33,017 nucleotides of DNA from Bacillota bacterium (GTDB lineage: Bacteria; Bacillota; Sulfobacillia; RBS10-35; JAJYVN01), in NCBI GenBank assembly GCA_021803205.1, contig JAJZMB010000039.1:49972-82988 (forward strand). Reading direction: 5' to 3'. Numbering within the stretch: the stretch's first letter is position 1; each line of letters begins with the position of its first letter. This document shows positions 7,300 to 15,775 of this stretch, in pieces. Position numbers and translations under genes: made by a program. A model generated the notes under the pieces. The model saw only the letters and a program-made list of their open reading frames with translations, did no database searches and had not been told where the DNA came from.

Positions 7300-8349
7300 A
7301 TGGAGACGCGTCCCACTTCCACGGATGTCACCGACCTGGCGATCGTCGGCGGCGGACCGGCCGGTCTGTATGCCGCGTTCTATGCGGGATTGCGCGCGCT
7401 GCGCGTGCGCCTCTTCGAAGCGCTACCGTTCTTGGGCGGTCAGGTGGCGGCCCTCTACCCGGAAAAAAAGATTTTCGACGTCGGCGGCTTTCCCGAGGTC
7501 CGCGGCGTCGAACTTGTCGCCCGCCTCGAAGCCCAGGCTCAGCGCGGTTCTCCGTCCGTTCACCTCGAGGAGGCGGTGACGGGGTTGGAACGGCTGCCAC
7601 ACGGGTTCCTGCTCCACACCGCCCGGGGGCGGTACGCCGCCCGTGCAGTGCTCCTGTGCGCCGGTGTGGGCCGCTTTGCGCCCAAGCCACTCGGCGAACC
7701 CGAGGTGGACCGCTGGAGCGGCCGGGGGGTCCGTCACACCGTCCCGCATCCCGCGGACTTCGCGCAGCGGGACTGCCTGGTGGTGGGGGGCGGCGACTCC
7801 GCCCTCGACTGGGCCAGCGAACTCGCGGAGGCCGGGGCGCGCGTCACCCTGGTCCACCGCCGCGAGCAGTTCAGGGCGGTCGAGTCAGCGCTCAGCCGTG
7901 CCGAGGCCGCCGGGGTGCGCATCCTGCGCTCCTCCGTCCTGGAAGCGCTCGAAGGAGATACGAAGCCGGAGGCGGCACGCGTGCGCGATCTCCGCTCGGG
8001 GTCGGTGCAAACCCTGCCCTGTTCCACGGTGATCCTGGCGCTCGGCTTTGCGGCCGACCTCTCCCTGCTCCGGTCGTGGGGGCTTCCCCTCGACGGGCGC
8101 GGGATCGTCGTCGCGCCGAACACGATGGCCGTTGCCCCCGGCATCTATGCCGCAGGGGACGCGACCACCTACCCCGGCAAGCTCAAACTCATCGCCACCG
8201 CCTTCAGCGAAGCGGCGCTGGCCGTCAGTGCCTGCAAACAGGCCCTGGACCCGGCCGCGCACCTCCAACCGGGCCACTCCAGCGATCTCAGCGTCACGGC
8301 AACGGTGCCCGCGCCCCTGCCGCGGGAAGGGCGACAGGGGCCAGGATGA
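7300..8349 (+). CDS. Ferredoxin-NADP+ reductase, thioredoxin-reductase-like (type 2)
   Basis: The 349-residue flavoprotein moves electrons between NADPH and ferredoxin or a similar carrier in the cytoplasm. The FAD-binding VGGGPAGLYAAFYAG lies at 16-30 and the NADPH-binding VVGGGDSALDWA at 161-172, followed by VHRREQFR. A second FAD motif (IYAAGDATTYPGKLKL) lies near the end. The redox CxxC of thioredoxin reductase is missing between the two nucleotide domains, which separates YumC-type ferredoxin-NADP reductases from TrxB. ATG 7300 is preceded by GGGGAG (7287-7292); the reading frame opens earlier, but the added residues are not family-like. The last 56 bp overlap the 3' end of the YwiC-like gene on the other strand. 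Confidence 0.88.
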   Translation: METRPTSTDVTDLAIVGGGPAGLYAAFYAGLRALRVRLFEALPFLGGQVAALYPEKKIFDVGGFPEVRGVELVARLEAQAQRGSPSVHLEEAVTGLERLPHGFLLHTARGRYAARAVLLCAGVGRFAPKPLGEPEVDRWSGRGVRHTVPHPADFAQRDCLVVGGGDSALDWASELAEAGARVTLVHRREQFRAVESALSRAEAAGVRILRSSVLEALEGDTKPEAARVRDLRSGSVQTLPCSTVILALGFAADLSLLRSWGLPLDGRGIVVAPNTMAVAPGIYAAGDATTYPGKLKLIATAFSEAALAVSACKQALDPAAHLQPGHSSDLSVTATVPAPLPREGRQGPG

Positions 8350-9151
8350 GCGCGGCCATGGTTGCGATCCAACACGCCTCCCGCCAGCCGAGGCGGCGGA
8401 ACGCCGTGGTGCGAGGCTGGCGCCTCGCCCGCTGTGCGCGCAGAACACCGATGCCCAGAGCCATGGCCGCGGACCGGTCGGCGCCGACCCAAAGCCCCGC
8501 CGCCAGCAGCAGGGTCCCCGCACCCACGGTCCAACCCCAGAGCAGCGCCATCATGCCCGCCACCCCGCACGGGTGCCGCGGCACCCGTGCGAGGAAGAGG
8601 TGCATGGCGCACAGTGACACGCCGAAAATGTAGGCCATGCCTGCACCCAGCAGCCACGCCTCCGGGGCCGGGGGACCGGACCCGGACAGCAGGGCCGGAC
8701 AGACGAGGCCACCCGCCACTGCCCCGCCGAGGCTGCCGGCCGGCGTGGGTTTCGACCACAGCACCCTCGCAGCCACATCCGCCAGGCCCAGGAGGCCGGC
8801 CGCGCCAAGACAGAACAGCCCGGTCGCGTCGACACCGCTGCGGGCCCAGGCGGCCCCGGCCACAAGGGCGCCGACGGCGAATACCACGCCGGCGCGCCAC
8901 GTGGGCACCGCGGGCAGGCGGCGCCGCCACCGCCACAGGGCCCAAAGCAGCGGCTCGCGGGCGGCCACCCCGCAGGCGAGCGCCCCTCCCAGCAACCAGC
9001 CGCCGGCCGGTCCCCGGCCGGCGACCATCCCGGCGGCCCAGGGCACACCGACAAGAAACCAGGCCCCGTACTCCGTCGGATGGACGCGAAAACCGGACGC
9101 CGCCGGGGTGCCGATGTCCGCCCCCCGCACCGGCGCGGCCCCGCTCCTCAC
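8294..9151 (-). CDS. YwiC-like multispan membrane protein
   Basis: The 285-residue hydrophobic protein has about eight membrane spans. The opening VHPTEYGAWFLVGVPW matches the signature start of the YwiC-like family, followed by REPLLWALWRWRRR after the second span, a position where the family usually has a basic loop. The family's function is not established; in Bacillus it lies near anaerobic respiration genes. The GTG start at 9151 overlaps the TGA of the upstream URO-D-like gene in a four-base GTGA, so translation is probably coupled and the two form an operon. Its 3' end runs 56 bp into the ferredoxin-NADP reductase gene on the opposite strand. The C-terminal tail after the last span is Pro/Ala-rich. 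Confidence 0.75.
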   Translation of the reverse strand: MRSGAAPVRGADIGTPAASGFRVHPTEYGAWFLVGVPWAAGMVAGRGPAGGWLLGGALACGVAAREPLLWALWRWRRRLPAVPTWRAGVVFAVGALVAGAAWARSGVDATGLFCLGAAGLLGLADVAARVLWSKPTPAGSLGGAVAGGLVCPALLSGSGPPAPEAWLLGAGMAYIFGVSLCAMHLFLARVPRHPCGVAGMMALLWGWTVGAGTLLLAAGLWVGADRSAAMALGIGVLRAQRARRQPRTTAFRRLGWREACWIATMAALILAPVALPAAGARAPLP

Positions 9152-10089
9152 CCGCTCGCCAATTCGGCTACAAGCGTCCTGGCGCCACGGAGGTGCGCCG
9201 CTGCCACGTCGTCCGGCACGGAGCAGCCCCCTGCCAGGATGAGGCGCCGGCCCCCGGTCTGCCGCACCGCATCATGGATCTCCGCCGACAGGGCCGCCAT
9301 ATCCCCGCGTACCACGGCACCGGCTTCGTCGATGCCGCCCATCACCACCTTGCCGGGCAGCGCCCCGGCAATCTCCCGCAGCGGCACACCCGTCCTCCTG
9401 TCGCTCCACGAAAACACCGGAACGGGATAGTCCGCCACCCGCTCCCAACGGAGGCGCGATAGCGCATGCAGGTGAAGGATGTTGCACCAGCCGCGGGCGC
9501 ACCCCTGCAGCGCCCGCAAATCAAACGCCCGGCCCAGCGTGCGGAAGGCGTCGTCGTCCATGAGCCCGTCGCCTACGCCACCGGTCGCGAAATAGATCCC
9601 GTCGGCCCCGGCTCCCAGACACTCGGCGCACTGCGCGGCCACATTGTCGGCCACTATGCCGAGTCCGCGCCTCACCGCACCCGGATCGCGCCCGGCGGCC
9701 CGCAGCAGCGCATCCGGACCGCGGGTCCATCGCAGAGCGAGCGCCAGCGGAGAAAAGACCGTGGCCACCACCACCGCCTGCGGCTGCCGCCGCCGGACCA
9801 AGGACACGGCCTCGGGCATGCCCGCCAACGCCCCACCCGTGCGGGCCGACAGGGTCGGCAGCGCGTCCCACTGCTCCGCGCCCTCCAGCGGCAATGCGGG
9901 CGGGTCCGGATAGGGCAGATCGGGCATGACCTTGAACAGGTCCAGCTCCAGGTCGCCGAAGAAGGCCACGGTCGCCGCCGCCAGCGTGCCCGGCGAGCCC
10001 TCCGGCCGGAAGTGGTGCCACAGGCACAACGGCGGGCGATCAACCGGTTCTCCGGCCAGCACCCGTTCAACCCGTTCGCGCGCCTCCAT
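9148..10089 (-). CDS. Uroporphyrinogen-decarboxylase-fold (URO-D superfamily) protein
   Basis: The 313-residue protein starts MEARERVERVLAGEPVDRPP, the usual opening of URO-D superfamily members, and ends its barrel with PGKVVMGGIDE, matching the GNlDP region. The superfamily holds both heme-pathway HemE and corrinoid-dependent methyltransferases (MtaA, CmuA). It is shorter than HemE and lacks the RQAG-type substrate motif near its N-terminus, so it is not HemE. At the strand where methyltransferases carry the zinc motif HxCG it reads ILHLHAL, without Cys, so a standard zinc methyltransferase site is also not evident. ATG 10089 fits the family start; the RBS is a weak GGCGGGG. It is coupled to the YwiC-like gene by a GTGA overlap. 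Function is unassigned. Confidence 0.7.
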   Translation of the reverse strand: MEARERVERVLAGEPVDRPPLCLWHHFRPEGSPGTLAAATVAFFGDLELDLFKVMPDLPYPDPPALPLEGAEQWDALPTLSARTGGALAGMPEAVSLVRRRQPQAVVVATVFSPLALALRWTRGPDALLRAAGRDPGAVRRGLGIVADNVAAQCAECLGAGADGIYFATGGVGDGLMDDDAFRTLGRAFDLRALQGCARGWCNILHLHALSRLRWERVADYPVPVFSWSDRRTGVPLREIAGALPGKVVMGGIDEAGAVVRGDMAALSAEIHDAVRQTGGRRLILAGGCSVPDDVAAAHLRGARTLVAELASG

Positions 10090-10460
10090 TTGTCCCCGCC
10101 ATCCTCTCGCCCTCGGCCGCCCGGCGTCCTCGCTCCGCACCGTCGCCGACGCCGCCTGGACCACTGCGTCCGGGCGACCCGCGGACAAGGCTACGACCGC
10201 AACGCGGCCAACGCCGCCGGGGGGCATCATCTTTAGCATCTCGCGGGCCACCGCGGGCGGTCCAGCGCCCCTCGGGTGGCCCAGCGCGGCCGGTCGATCC
10301 TCATGGTCCAGGTCCATTTGGGCGTGTTGGGGGAGACTGCGCCCCTTCCGGCAGGGACGCGCGGCTGCCCCCGCCAAAACACGCACCCTCCCGGCCGGTC
10401 GGCCACCGCGCTGCCGCGGCGCAGGCCAAGATGCACCCGCGTCCCGGCCCGTCAGCGTCC
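10090..10460. other. Gene-free spacer
   Basis: These 371 bases lie between the sulfatase maturase and the URO-D-like gene, both on the minus strand. I see no credible coding region, long inverted repeat or clear promoter. Confidence 0.5.
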
Positions 10461-11777
10461 TCACATGCCGACTTTGCCGAGGCAGCACCGCTTGTACTTG
10501 AGGCCGCTGCCGCACGGGCAGGGGTCGTTGCGCCCGATCTCGCGCCGCCGCTCTGCATCCTCCCGCCAGATCTCCGTCATGATCGCCGTGGGCGAAGCAC
10601 CCTTGCGCCAGAGGTCGGCCAGCCGCCTCAGGTACGGATCGGCGTGCTTGAAGAAGTGGTGGTAGCCGGCGCAAAGGTAGCTGAGTCCCGGCTCCCCGTC
10701 CGCGCTCCGCATGAATCGCTCTTTGGGGCAGCCGCCGTTGCAGATGAACCGTACATCACACTCCCGGCACACCTGCGGCAGGGCGTCGCGCTTGGCCAGA
10801 CCGAAGGCCGTCTGTTCCGGAGATGCGACCATGGCGCCCAACTCGGCACTCATCACGTTGCCCAGACGGTACTCGGGCAGCACGAAGTGGTCGCAGGCGT
10901 ACACGTCCCCGTTGTGCTCCATGACCAGTCCGCGGCCGCACGTCTCCTGGAGCACGCAGAGGCTCGCCGGCATCCCGGCCCACACGGTGGCGCATTCCTC
11001 GAAGATCTGTACGAAGACGCGGCCGACGTCGTGGCGGATCCACTCATCGAAGATGGCGCTCAGGAAGGTCCCGTATTCTTCAGGCACGACCGAGCGGTCT
11101 GACACGGCCTCCGCGCCGGTCCGTTCGACGATCGGGATGAACTGCAGCCAGGTTACGCCGGCCCCCCGCAGGAAGCGGTACACGTCCAGGGGATGGCCGG
11201 CGTTGGCGCGGTGGACGGTGCAGAGCACGTTGTGCTCGACGCCGTGCTCCTGCAACAGGCGAAGGCCGCGCAGCACCGCCGCGTGCGTCGGCCGGCCCCG
11301 CTTGTCCAGTCGGTAGCGATCGTGGAGTTCGGGTGGTCCGTCCATGCTGATGCCGACGAGGAACCGCTGCTCGCGCAAGAAGGTGCACCACTCCTCATTG
11401 AGGAAGGTGCCGTTGGTCTGCAGGGCATTGGCGCAGGTCCAGCCCGGCGGCAGATACTCCTTTTGCAGCGCCACAATCTGCCGGAAGAAGTCGAGGCCCA
11501 TCAGTGTGGGCTCGCCGCCCTGCCAGGCAAAGTCCACGTGCGGCCCGGGCTGGGCGGCGAGATAGTCGTGGATGTATCGTCGCAGCACCTCGTCCGACAT
11601 GCGGAAGTCCTCGCCCGGAGCATACAGCGCCTCCTTGCGCAGATAGTAACAGTAAGCACAGTCGAGATTACACACCGGACCGATGGGTTTGGCCATCACA
11701 TGAAAGGGGACCACGCCGCCCGTCACCCCCAAAAATCCGTCATCCGGGGCGCCACGCGACATCCGGGTCCGAGGCAT
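10461..11777 (-). CDS. Anaerobic sulfatase-maturating radical SAM enzyme with SEC-C tail
   Basis: This enzyme would convert the active-site cysteine of sulfatases into formylglycine, using AdoMet and iron-sulfur clusters without oxygen. The opening VPFHVMAKPIGP and the radical SAM triad CNLDCAYC (Cys36, Cys40, Cys43) are diagnostic for anSME. A SPASM region follows, with cysteines in CVLQETCGRGLV, VYACDHF, CRECDVRFICNGGC and YLCAGY for two auxiliary [4Fe-4S] clusters. The last 20 residues form a SEC-C zinc motif (NDPCPCGSGLKYKRCC), not part of the core enzyme. Length is 438 residues from ATG 11777; GTG 11834 and an internal start nearer the conserved domain are alternatives, and none has a strong RBS. 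It is divergent from a Cys-type sulfatase, and a second one lies 2 kb on, so both are likely clients. Confidence 0.9.
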   Translation of the reverse strand: MPRTRMSRGAPDDGFLGVTGGVVPFHVMAKPIGPVCNLDCAYCYYLRKEALYAPGEDFRMSDEVLRRYIHDYLAAQPGPHVDFAWQGGEPTLMGLDFFRQIVALQKEYLPPGWTCANALQTNGTFLNEEWCTFLREQRFLVGISMDGPPELHDRYRLDKRGRPTHAAVLRGLRLLQEHGVEHNVLCTVHRANAGHPLDVYRFLRGAGVTWLQFIPIVERTGAEAVSDRSVVPEEYGTFLSAIFDEWIRHDVGRVFVQIFEECATVWAGMPASLCVLQETCGRGLVMEHNGDVYACDHFVLPEYRLGNVMSAELGAMVASPEQTAFGLAKRDALPQVCRECDVRFICNGGCPKERFMRSADGEPGLSYLCAGYHHFFKHADPYLRRLADLWRKGASPTAIMTEIWREDAERRREIGRNDPCPCGSGLKYKRCCLGKVGM

Positions 11778-12440
11778 CCCGACGCCGTCCGGTTCGGCCG
11801 CACCAGCGGCCTCGGCATCGACGAGCAGCAGCACGCGAATACAATGTTGTTGTTGGACGGCGCTCCCCGAGGGCCCCGGACCCGAACGGACCGAACAAAG
11901 GCGCCGTTCGGGTCTGTTCCCGTGTTCTGGATGCGTGCCGCGTGCGCCTTGACGCCGGCACCGTCCGCCCCCCTCCGGAAGTTCAAGATCGCCATCGCAT
12001 GCCGCCCAGCAACGACGTCGACCTGTTCAGCCAGGACTTGGGCTTCATCGCCTGCGCGGCCGGCTCCGGCCCCGGCGACGCCAACGCGCACACCGACGGG
12101 GCCGCCGGCGCGCGCCGCACCAGGGACGTCAGCCCCGCCCCAGTTCCCACCGCCACGCTCGATGGGTGCAACGTAGGCCGCGCGGGCATGCCCTACGGCA
12201 ACAGAGCGTCCAGCGAGGCGCACAACCTGGGGACATCTCGCGTGGCGCCCCTGCCCCGCACCGCCCCCCGGCGGCAAGCGCAGCCCCCCCTTCCTCCTCC
12301 GGGCCCCGCCCCACCCTCCCCCAGTCGAACGGGGACAAGGAGCATCCCCAGACTCCGTGAGGCTCCCGGGAGGGCATTGCACCCACGGAGCCGAAGGCCC
12401 CTGCCGATACCCACCCTGTCGCCCCCCGGAGGATGAACGC
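11778..12440. other. Divergent regulatory region between sulfatase maturase and sulfatase
   Basis: No gene is supported in these 663 bases. Inverted repeats stand out: GACCCGAACGG (11879-11889) with CCGTTCGGGTC (11904-11914), and CTCCGTG (12353-12359) with CACGGAG (12384-12390) enclosing a CTCCCGGGAG palindrome. The second lies just ahead of the sulfatase RBS (GGAGG at 12428-12432) and would be in its leader. An AT-richer patch at 11838-11855 may hold the minus-strand promoter of the maturase. Confidence 0.55.
11879..11914. repeat. Perfect 11-bp inverted repeat in divergent promoter region
   Basis: Arms GACCCGAACGG and CCGTTCGGGTC are separated by 14 nt. The loop repeats part of the arm (ACCGAAC), giving a second, overlapping way to pair. 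Its position between two divergent, functionally linked genes suits an operator, but this is inference. Confidence 0.6.
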
Positions 12441-13853
12441 TTGAGCACCCCGCCGGCTCCGGCCGCCTCGCCCGCCACCCGCCCCAACCTCATCTGGGTC
12501 TTCGGCGACCAGCACCGCGCCCAAGCGCTCGGGTATGCCGGCGACCCCAACGTGCGCACGCCCAACATTGACCGCCTGGCCGCCACCGGTGTCACCTTCA
12601 CCGCGTCGGTGGCTGGGACGCCCCTCTGCTGCCCCTTCCGGGGCTCACTGCTGTCCTCGCGCTACCCCCACCACGCCGTCCCGGGACACGAGGACCGCCT
12701 CCCGCCCGAGCTGCCCACCGTCGCCACCGCCTTCCGCGACGCCGGCTATCGCACCGCCTACTTCGGCAAATGGCACGTCGACGGCTTCAGGGAGCGGGAG
12801 GGACGCGCCGCGATGCACATCGTCCCGCCCGAGCGCCGTGGCGGCTTCGACGACTGGCTCGGCTACGAGAACAACAATGCCCAGTGGGATTGCTGGGTCC
12901 ACGGCGGCGCCGGCGCCTCCGCCTTCCATCGCCGGCTGCCCGCGTACGAGACGGACGCGCTGACCGATCTGTTCATCGGCTACCTGCACGCGCAGGGAAG
13001 CGAGCGCAGGGAGGCGCAGGCCCGTGGCGGCACACCTGGGCGCCGGGAGCAGGAGGGCGTCACCCGCCCGTTCTTCGCGGTCCTCTCCGTCCAGCCCCCG
13101 CACGACCCGTACGTCGCGCCGGCCGAGTGGATGGGGCGCCATACCCCGGGCGCGATCCGCCTGCGTCCCAACGTGCCCGACATCGCGCCGATTGTGGACG
13201 AGGCGCGCCGCGAACTCGCCGGCTACTACGCCATGATCGAGAACCTCGACTGGAACCTTGGGCGCGTGCGGGATGCGCTGGAAGCGGCCGGACTGGCCGA
13301 CGACACGCTGATCGTCTTCTTCAGTGACCACGGCGACATGCACGGCTCTCACGGCCAGTTCCGCAAGACGGCGCCCTGGGAGGAGGCCATCCGCATCCCC
13401 TTGATCATCGGCGGCGCTCGCTCCGCTTACACCTCCAAGCGCGGGCGCCTCCCAGTCCCGGCCAACCACGTCGACATCGCGCCCACCTCGCTCGGTTTGT
13501 GCGGTGTCACGCCGCCCTCCTGGATGGCCGGGACCGACTACTCTGCCCATTTCGTCAAGGGGCGGACGCCACCGCCCGTCGAGCCCGACTCCGCCTACCT
13601 GCAGCTCTGCCGGCCGACGCGCCACGGAAACAGCGTCGACCGCCCGTGGCGCGGCGTCGTCACGCGCGACGGCTGGAAGTACGCCTGTCTCGAAGGCCAG
13701 CCATGGCTCCTGTTCAACCTCAACGAGGACCCGTACGAACTTGCCAATCACGCGCACAACACGCGTTACGCGCAGAAGCGGCGACAACTGCAGAACAGGC
13801 TGGCGGCCTGGATCGCGGACACCGGGGACAGCTTCGCGCTGCCGGAGCTGTGA
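12441..13853 (+). CDS. Cys-type sulfatase (formylglycine-dependent)
   Basis: The 470-residue protein belongs to the type I sulfatase/alkaline phosphatase superfamily and would hydrolyse a sulfate ester. The calcium-binding start NLIWVFGDQHR (Asp23), the sequence RTPNIDRLA, and the modification motif C-C-P-F-R (63-67, Cys63 to become formylglycine) are present. The second metal-binding region VFFSDHGDMHGSHG follows. There is no obvious signal peptide, so it may act in the cytoplasm on imported sugars. TTG 12441 is chosen because CCGGAGGATG lies 8 nt upstream and the family consensus begins right after it. It is divergent from the radical SAM maturase that should activate it. The exact substrate cannot be read from sequence. 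Confidence 0.9.
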   Translation: MSTPPAPAASPATRPNLIWVFGDQHRAQALGYAGDPNVRTPNIDRLAATGVTFTASVAGTPLCCPFRGSLLSSRYPHHAVPGHEDRLPPELPTVATAFRDAGYRTAYFGKWHVDGFREREGRAAMHIVPPERRGGFDDWLGYENNNAQWDCWVHGGAGASAFHRRLPAYETDALTDLFIGYLHAQGSERREAQARGGTPGRREQEGVTRPFFAVLSVQPPHDPYVAPAEWMGRHTPGAIRLRPNVPDIAPIVDEARRELAGYYAMIENLDWNLGRVRDALEAAGLADDTLIVFFSDHGDMHGSHGQFRKTAPWEEAIRIPLIIGGARSAYTSKRGRLPVPANHVDIAPTSLGLCGVTPPSWMAGTDYSAHFVKGRTPPPVEPDSAYLQLCRPTRHGNSVDRPWRGVVTRDGWKYACLEGQPWLLFNLNEDPYELANHAHNTRYAQKRRQLQNRLAAWIADTGDSFALPEL

Positions 13854-13940
13854 AGCGCCCGCCGCGCCGTCCGCGGCTAAAGTCCGCCTTGACGCGTCCA
13901 CTGCTCCGCTGCCCTTGTACCCCAAGGGGCCACCGCTCGT

Positions 13941-13960
13941 AGCCGGTATGGAAACCGGCT
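13941..13960. terminator. Hairpin between two convergent sulfatase genes
   Basis: AGCCGGT (13941-13947) and ACCGGCT (13954-13960) form a 7-bp stem with a 6-nt loop in the 121-bp convergent gap. A smaller CCCTT/AAGGG pair lies just before. No T-tract follows on either strand, so termination is inferred from position. Confidence 0.4.
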
Positions 13961-13974
13961 CTCGCGTCGCCGCC

Positions 13975-15267
13975 CTAGCCGCGGGTCGCCCCTGCATCCG
14001 GGATCGCGCCCCGGAGCAGCGGATCCCCCGTCTCCTCCATCCACCTCGCCAACCGGCCCCGCATCGCCGCAAGATCGGCGCTATGCTCGGGCTTGCCCGC
14101 GAGGTTGCAGCGCTCGAAGGGGTCGGTGGCCAGATCGTAGAGCTCCTCCGCAGGCCGTGGGCACGTCGCGACGTCCGCCACTGCGGCGGCGGACGGGCTA
14201 GGGGCGATGTCCGCCGGAAGCAGCAACGCGGGGCCGGGCTCGAAGTTGCGGATATACTTCCAGCGCCCGGTGCGCACGGCCCGCTTGGGGTCGTAGGCGT
14301 CGTGATAGGTCTGCTCGGCGAAGACCGCCTCGTCGCCGCCTCCCCCTTCCCCGCGCAGCAGCGTCAGGAAGGAGTGGCCCTGAACGTGCGCCGGGGTTTC
14401 GCGCCCGGCGGCGGAGAGCAGGGTGGGCAGCAGGTCGACGTTCGAAAGCAGTGCGTCGACACGGCTGCCCGGGGGGATGACGCCCGGCCAGCGCGCGACC
14501 AGCGCGGTGCCGATGCCGGCGTCATACAGGGTGGACTTGGCCCGCGGGAAGGCGACGCCGTGATCGGTGGTCAGGATCACCAGCGTCCGCCGGTCGAGTC
14601 CCGTGTCGGCCAGCGCGTCCAGAACCGTGCCCAGATGCCTGTCGACGGCCTCGACCAGGCCGGCCAGGTCGGCCAGATCCTCCCGCACCCCCGGGTGGTC
14701 CGGCAGGAAGCCGGGCACGTCGACAGCCGCCGGGTCGGCGGGCGTGTAGCGCACGTTTTTGAACGGCCGGTGCGCCTCCAAGAGTCCGGCGACGGCGAGG
14801 AACGGGTTGCCGCGCGTCGCCTCGCGGGCCCCGTGCAAGAACTCCGCCATGCCAGGGAGCACAGCGCCGGCGTGGGTGGGCATGCGGGCCGGGGGCACGT
14901 GGTCGTACCCCATACGGCGGGGATCCTTCTTCTCGTGATGGAAGCCGAAGAGGTAGCTGACATAGCCGGCCTCGCGCAGGAGCTGTGGCAGGGTCGGGGT
15001 CCGGTCCGGCATGTCCCAGCCCCGGTTGACCAGGCCCATCAACCCGTTCGTATGGGGGTAGCAGCCGGTGAGGATGCTGCCGCGGCTGGGACTGCAGAGC
15101 GGGGCCGTGGCGAAATAGCGGTCAAAAACGGCGCCCTGTGCCGCCAAACGGTCGATGTTCGGTGTGCGCAAGCCGCGCACACCATAGCAGGGCAGGTGGC
15201 GGCCCAGATCGTGGCAGACGACCAGGACAATATTGGGCTCTTCAGGCGCAACCGGTCGCGCGGGCAC
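13975..15267 (-). CDS. Second Cys-type sulfatase
   Basis: This 430-residue sulfatase starts PNIVLVVCHDLG and carries the canonical C-S-P-S-R modification motif (Cys58 to Arg62), then GSILTGCYPH. The second metal region reads LTTDHGVAFPRAKSTLYD, followed by TALVARWPG, matching sulfatases of the arylsulfatase/heparan-type class. Like the neighbouring sulfatase it has a cysteine, not a serine, at the modified position. No signal peptide is seen. GTG 15267 is chosen because a CCGGGGGT stretch lies about 6 nt upstream; GTG 15273 is two codons earlier. It converges with the first sulfatase. The two proteins share motifs but differ widely in length and sequence, so they probably act on different sulfate positions. 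Confidence 0.88.
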   Translation of the reverse strand: MPARPVAPEEPNIVLVVCHDLGRHLPCYGVRGLRTPNIDRLAAQGAVFDRYFATAPLCSPSRGSILTGCYPHTNGLMGLVNRGWDMPDRTPTLPQLLREAGYVSYLFGFHHEKKDPRRMGYDHVPPARMPTHAGAVLPGMAEFLHGAREATRGNPFLAVAGLLEAHRPFKNVRYTPADPAAVDVPGFLPDHPGVREDLADLAGLVEAVDRHLGTVLDALADTGLDRRTLVILTTDHGVAFPRAKSTLYDAGIGTALVARWPGVIPPGSRVDALLSNVDLLPTLLSAAGRETPAHVQGHSFLTLLRGEGGGGDEAVFAEQTYHDAYDPKRAVRTGRWKYIRNFEPGPALLLPADIAPSPSAAAVADVATCPRPAEELYDLATDPFERCNLAGKPEHSADLAAMRGRLARWMEETGDPLLRGAIPDAGATRG

Positions 15268-15775
15268 AGACACACCCCCGGGAGACGCAGGTTCGGCGGT
15301 GCGGAGGGGGGGGTTTCGGGGCCGGGACGGTCGGGTCCTCCGGCGCGAGCGCACAACCGATCGCGCCGGATCGACGGCGGCAGACCGCAGGCGAGCACCG
15401 GCCAGGCCCGCAGCGCCCTGTCCGTGCCGGGGGCAAAACGTCAGCTGCTCGGTGTGCCGGAAATATATACAGGGGCAAGAGCGATAAAGGGCTCGGCCAT
15501 CCAAGGGGTGGCCGCGGGTCGGGCGGCGGCACCACCGGGCGTTCGGCCGGGGCGGGCATCGCGGATCGCACCACGCGCAGGTGGCCCCGGCAACGCGCCC
15601 CCGCAGGGGGGGCCCCTGCCGTGAGTGGCGGGGGGCCCCTGCGGCGGGCCGGAGCGCGGGCGATGAGCGTCTTGTTCACGACCCTCGGCCGTCCTCCGCT
15701 GACGGCCAAACCCGCACGCCACCCTGGCCGCGGAACTGGGCCCCGGAACGAGAGGCAGCGTGCGGCACGCCCCCC
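15268..15775. other. Gene-free spacer upstream of the second sulfatase
   Basis: No gene is supported in these 508 bases. An AT-rich patch (15461-15470) could be a minus-strand promoter. CCGCAGGGG (15601-15609) pairs with CCCCTGCGG near 15636-15644, and the segment GGGGGGCCCCTGC occurs twice there as a direct repeat. Confidence 0.5.
15462..15488 (-). promoter_or_regulatory. Possible promoter of the second sulfatase
   Basis: On the minus strand TATATT (15467 to 15462) lies 15 nt after TTTATC (15488 to 15483). The spacing is short and the -35 weak, but this is the only AT-rich island in a very GC-rich spacer and faces the sulfatase, leaving a leader of about 190 nt. Confidence 0.3.

Noticed and set aside
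12353..12434. GTGAGGCTCC stretch reminiscent of the magnesium M-box riboswitch start
   Set aside because: The rest of the M-box core is absent and the region before the gene is too short; treated as an ordinary hairpin.
13504..15624. Very long plus-strand open frame (about 700 codons) opposite the second sulfatase
   Set aside because: It is a shadow frame caused by high GC; product is Arg/Gly-rich without domains, whereas the minus strand encodes a clear sulfatase.
15601..15644. Repeated GGGGGGCCCCTGC as a possible mobile-element end
   Set aside because: Only two adjacent copies in a GC-rich spacer with no transposase or target duplication.
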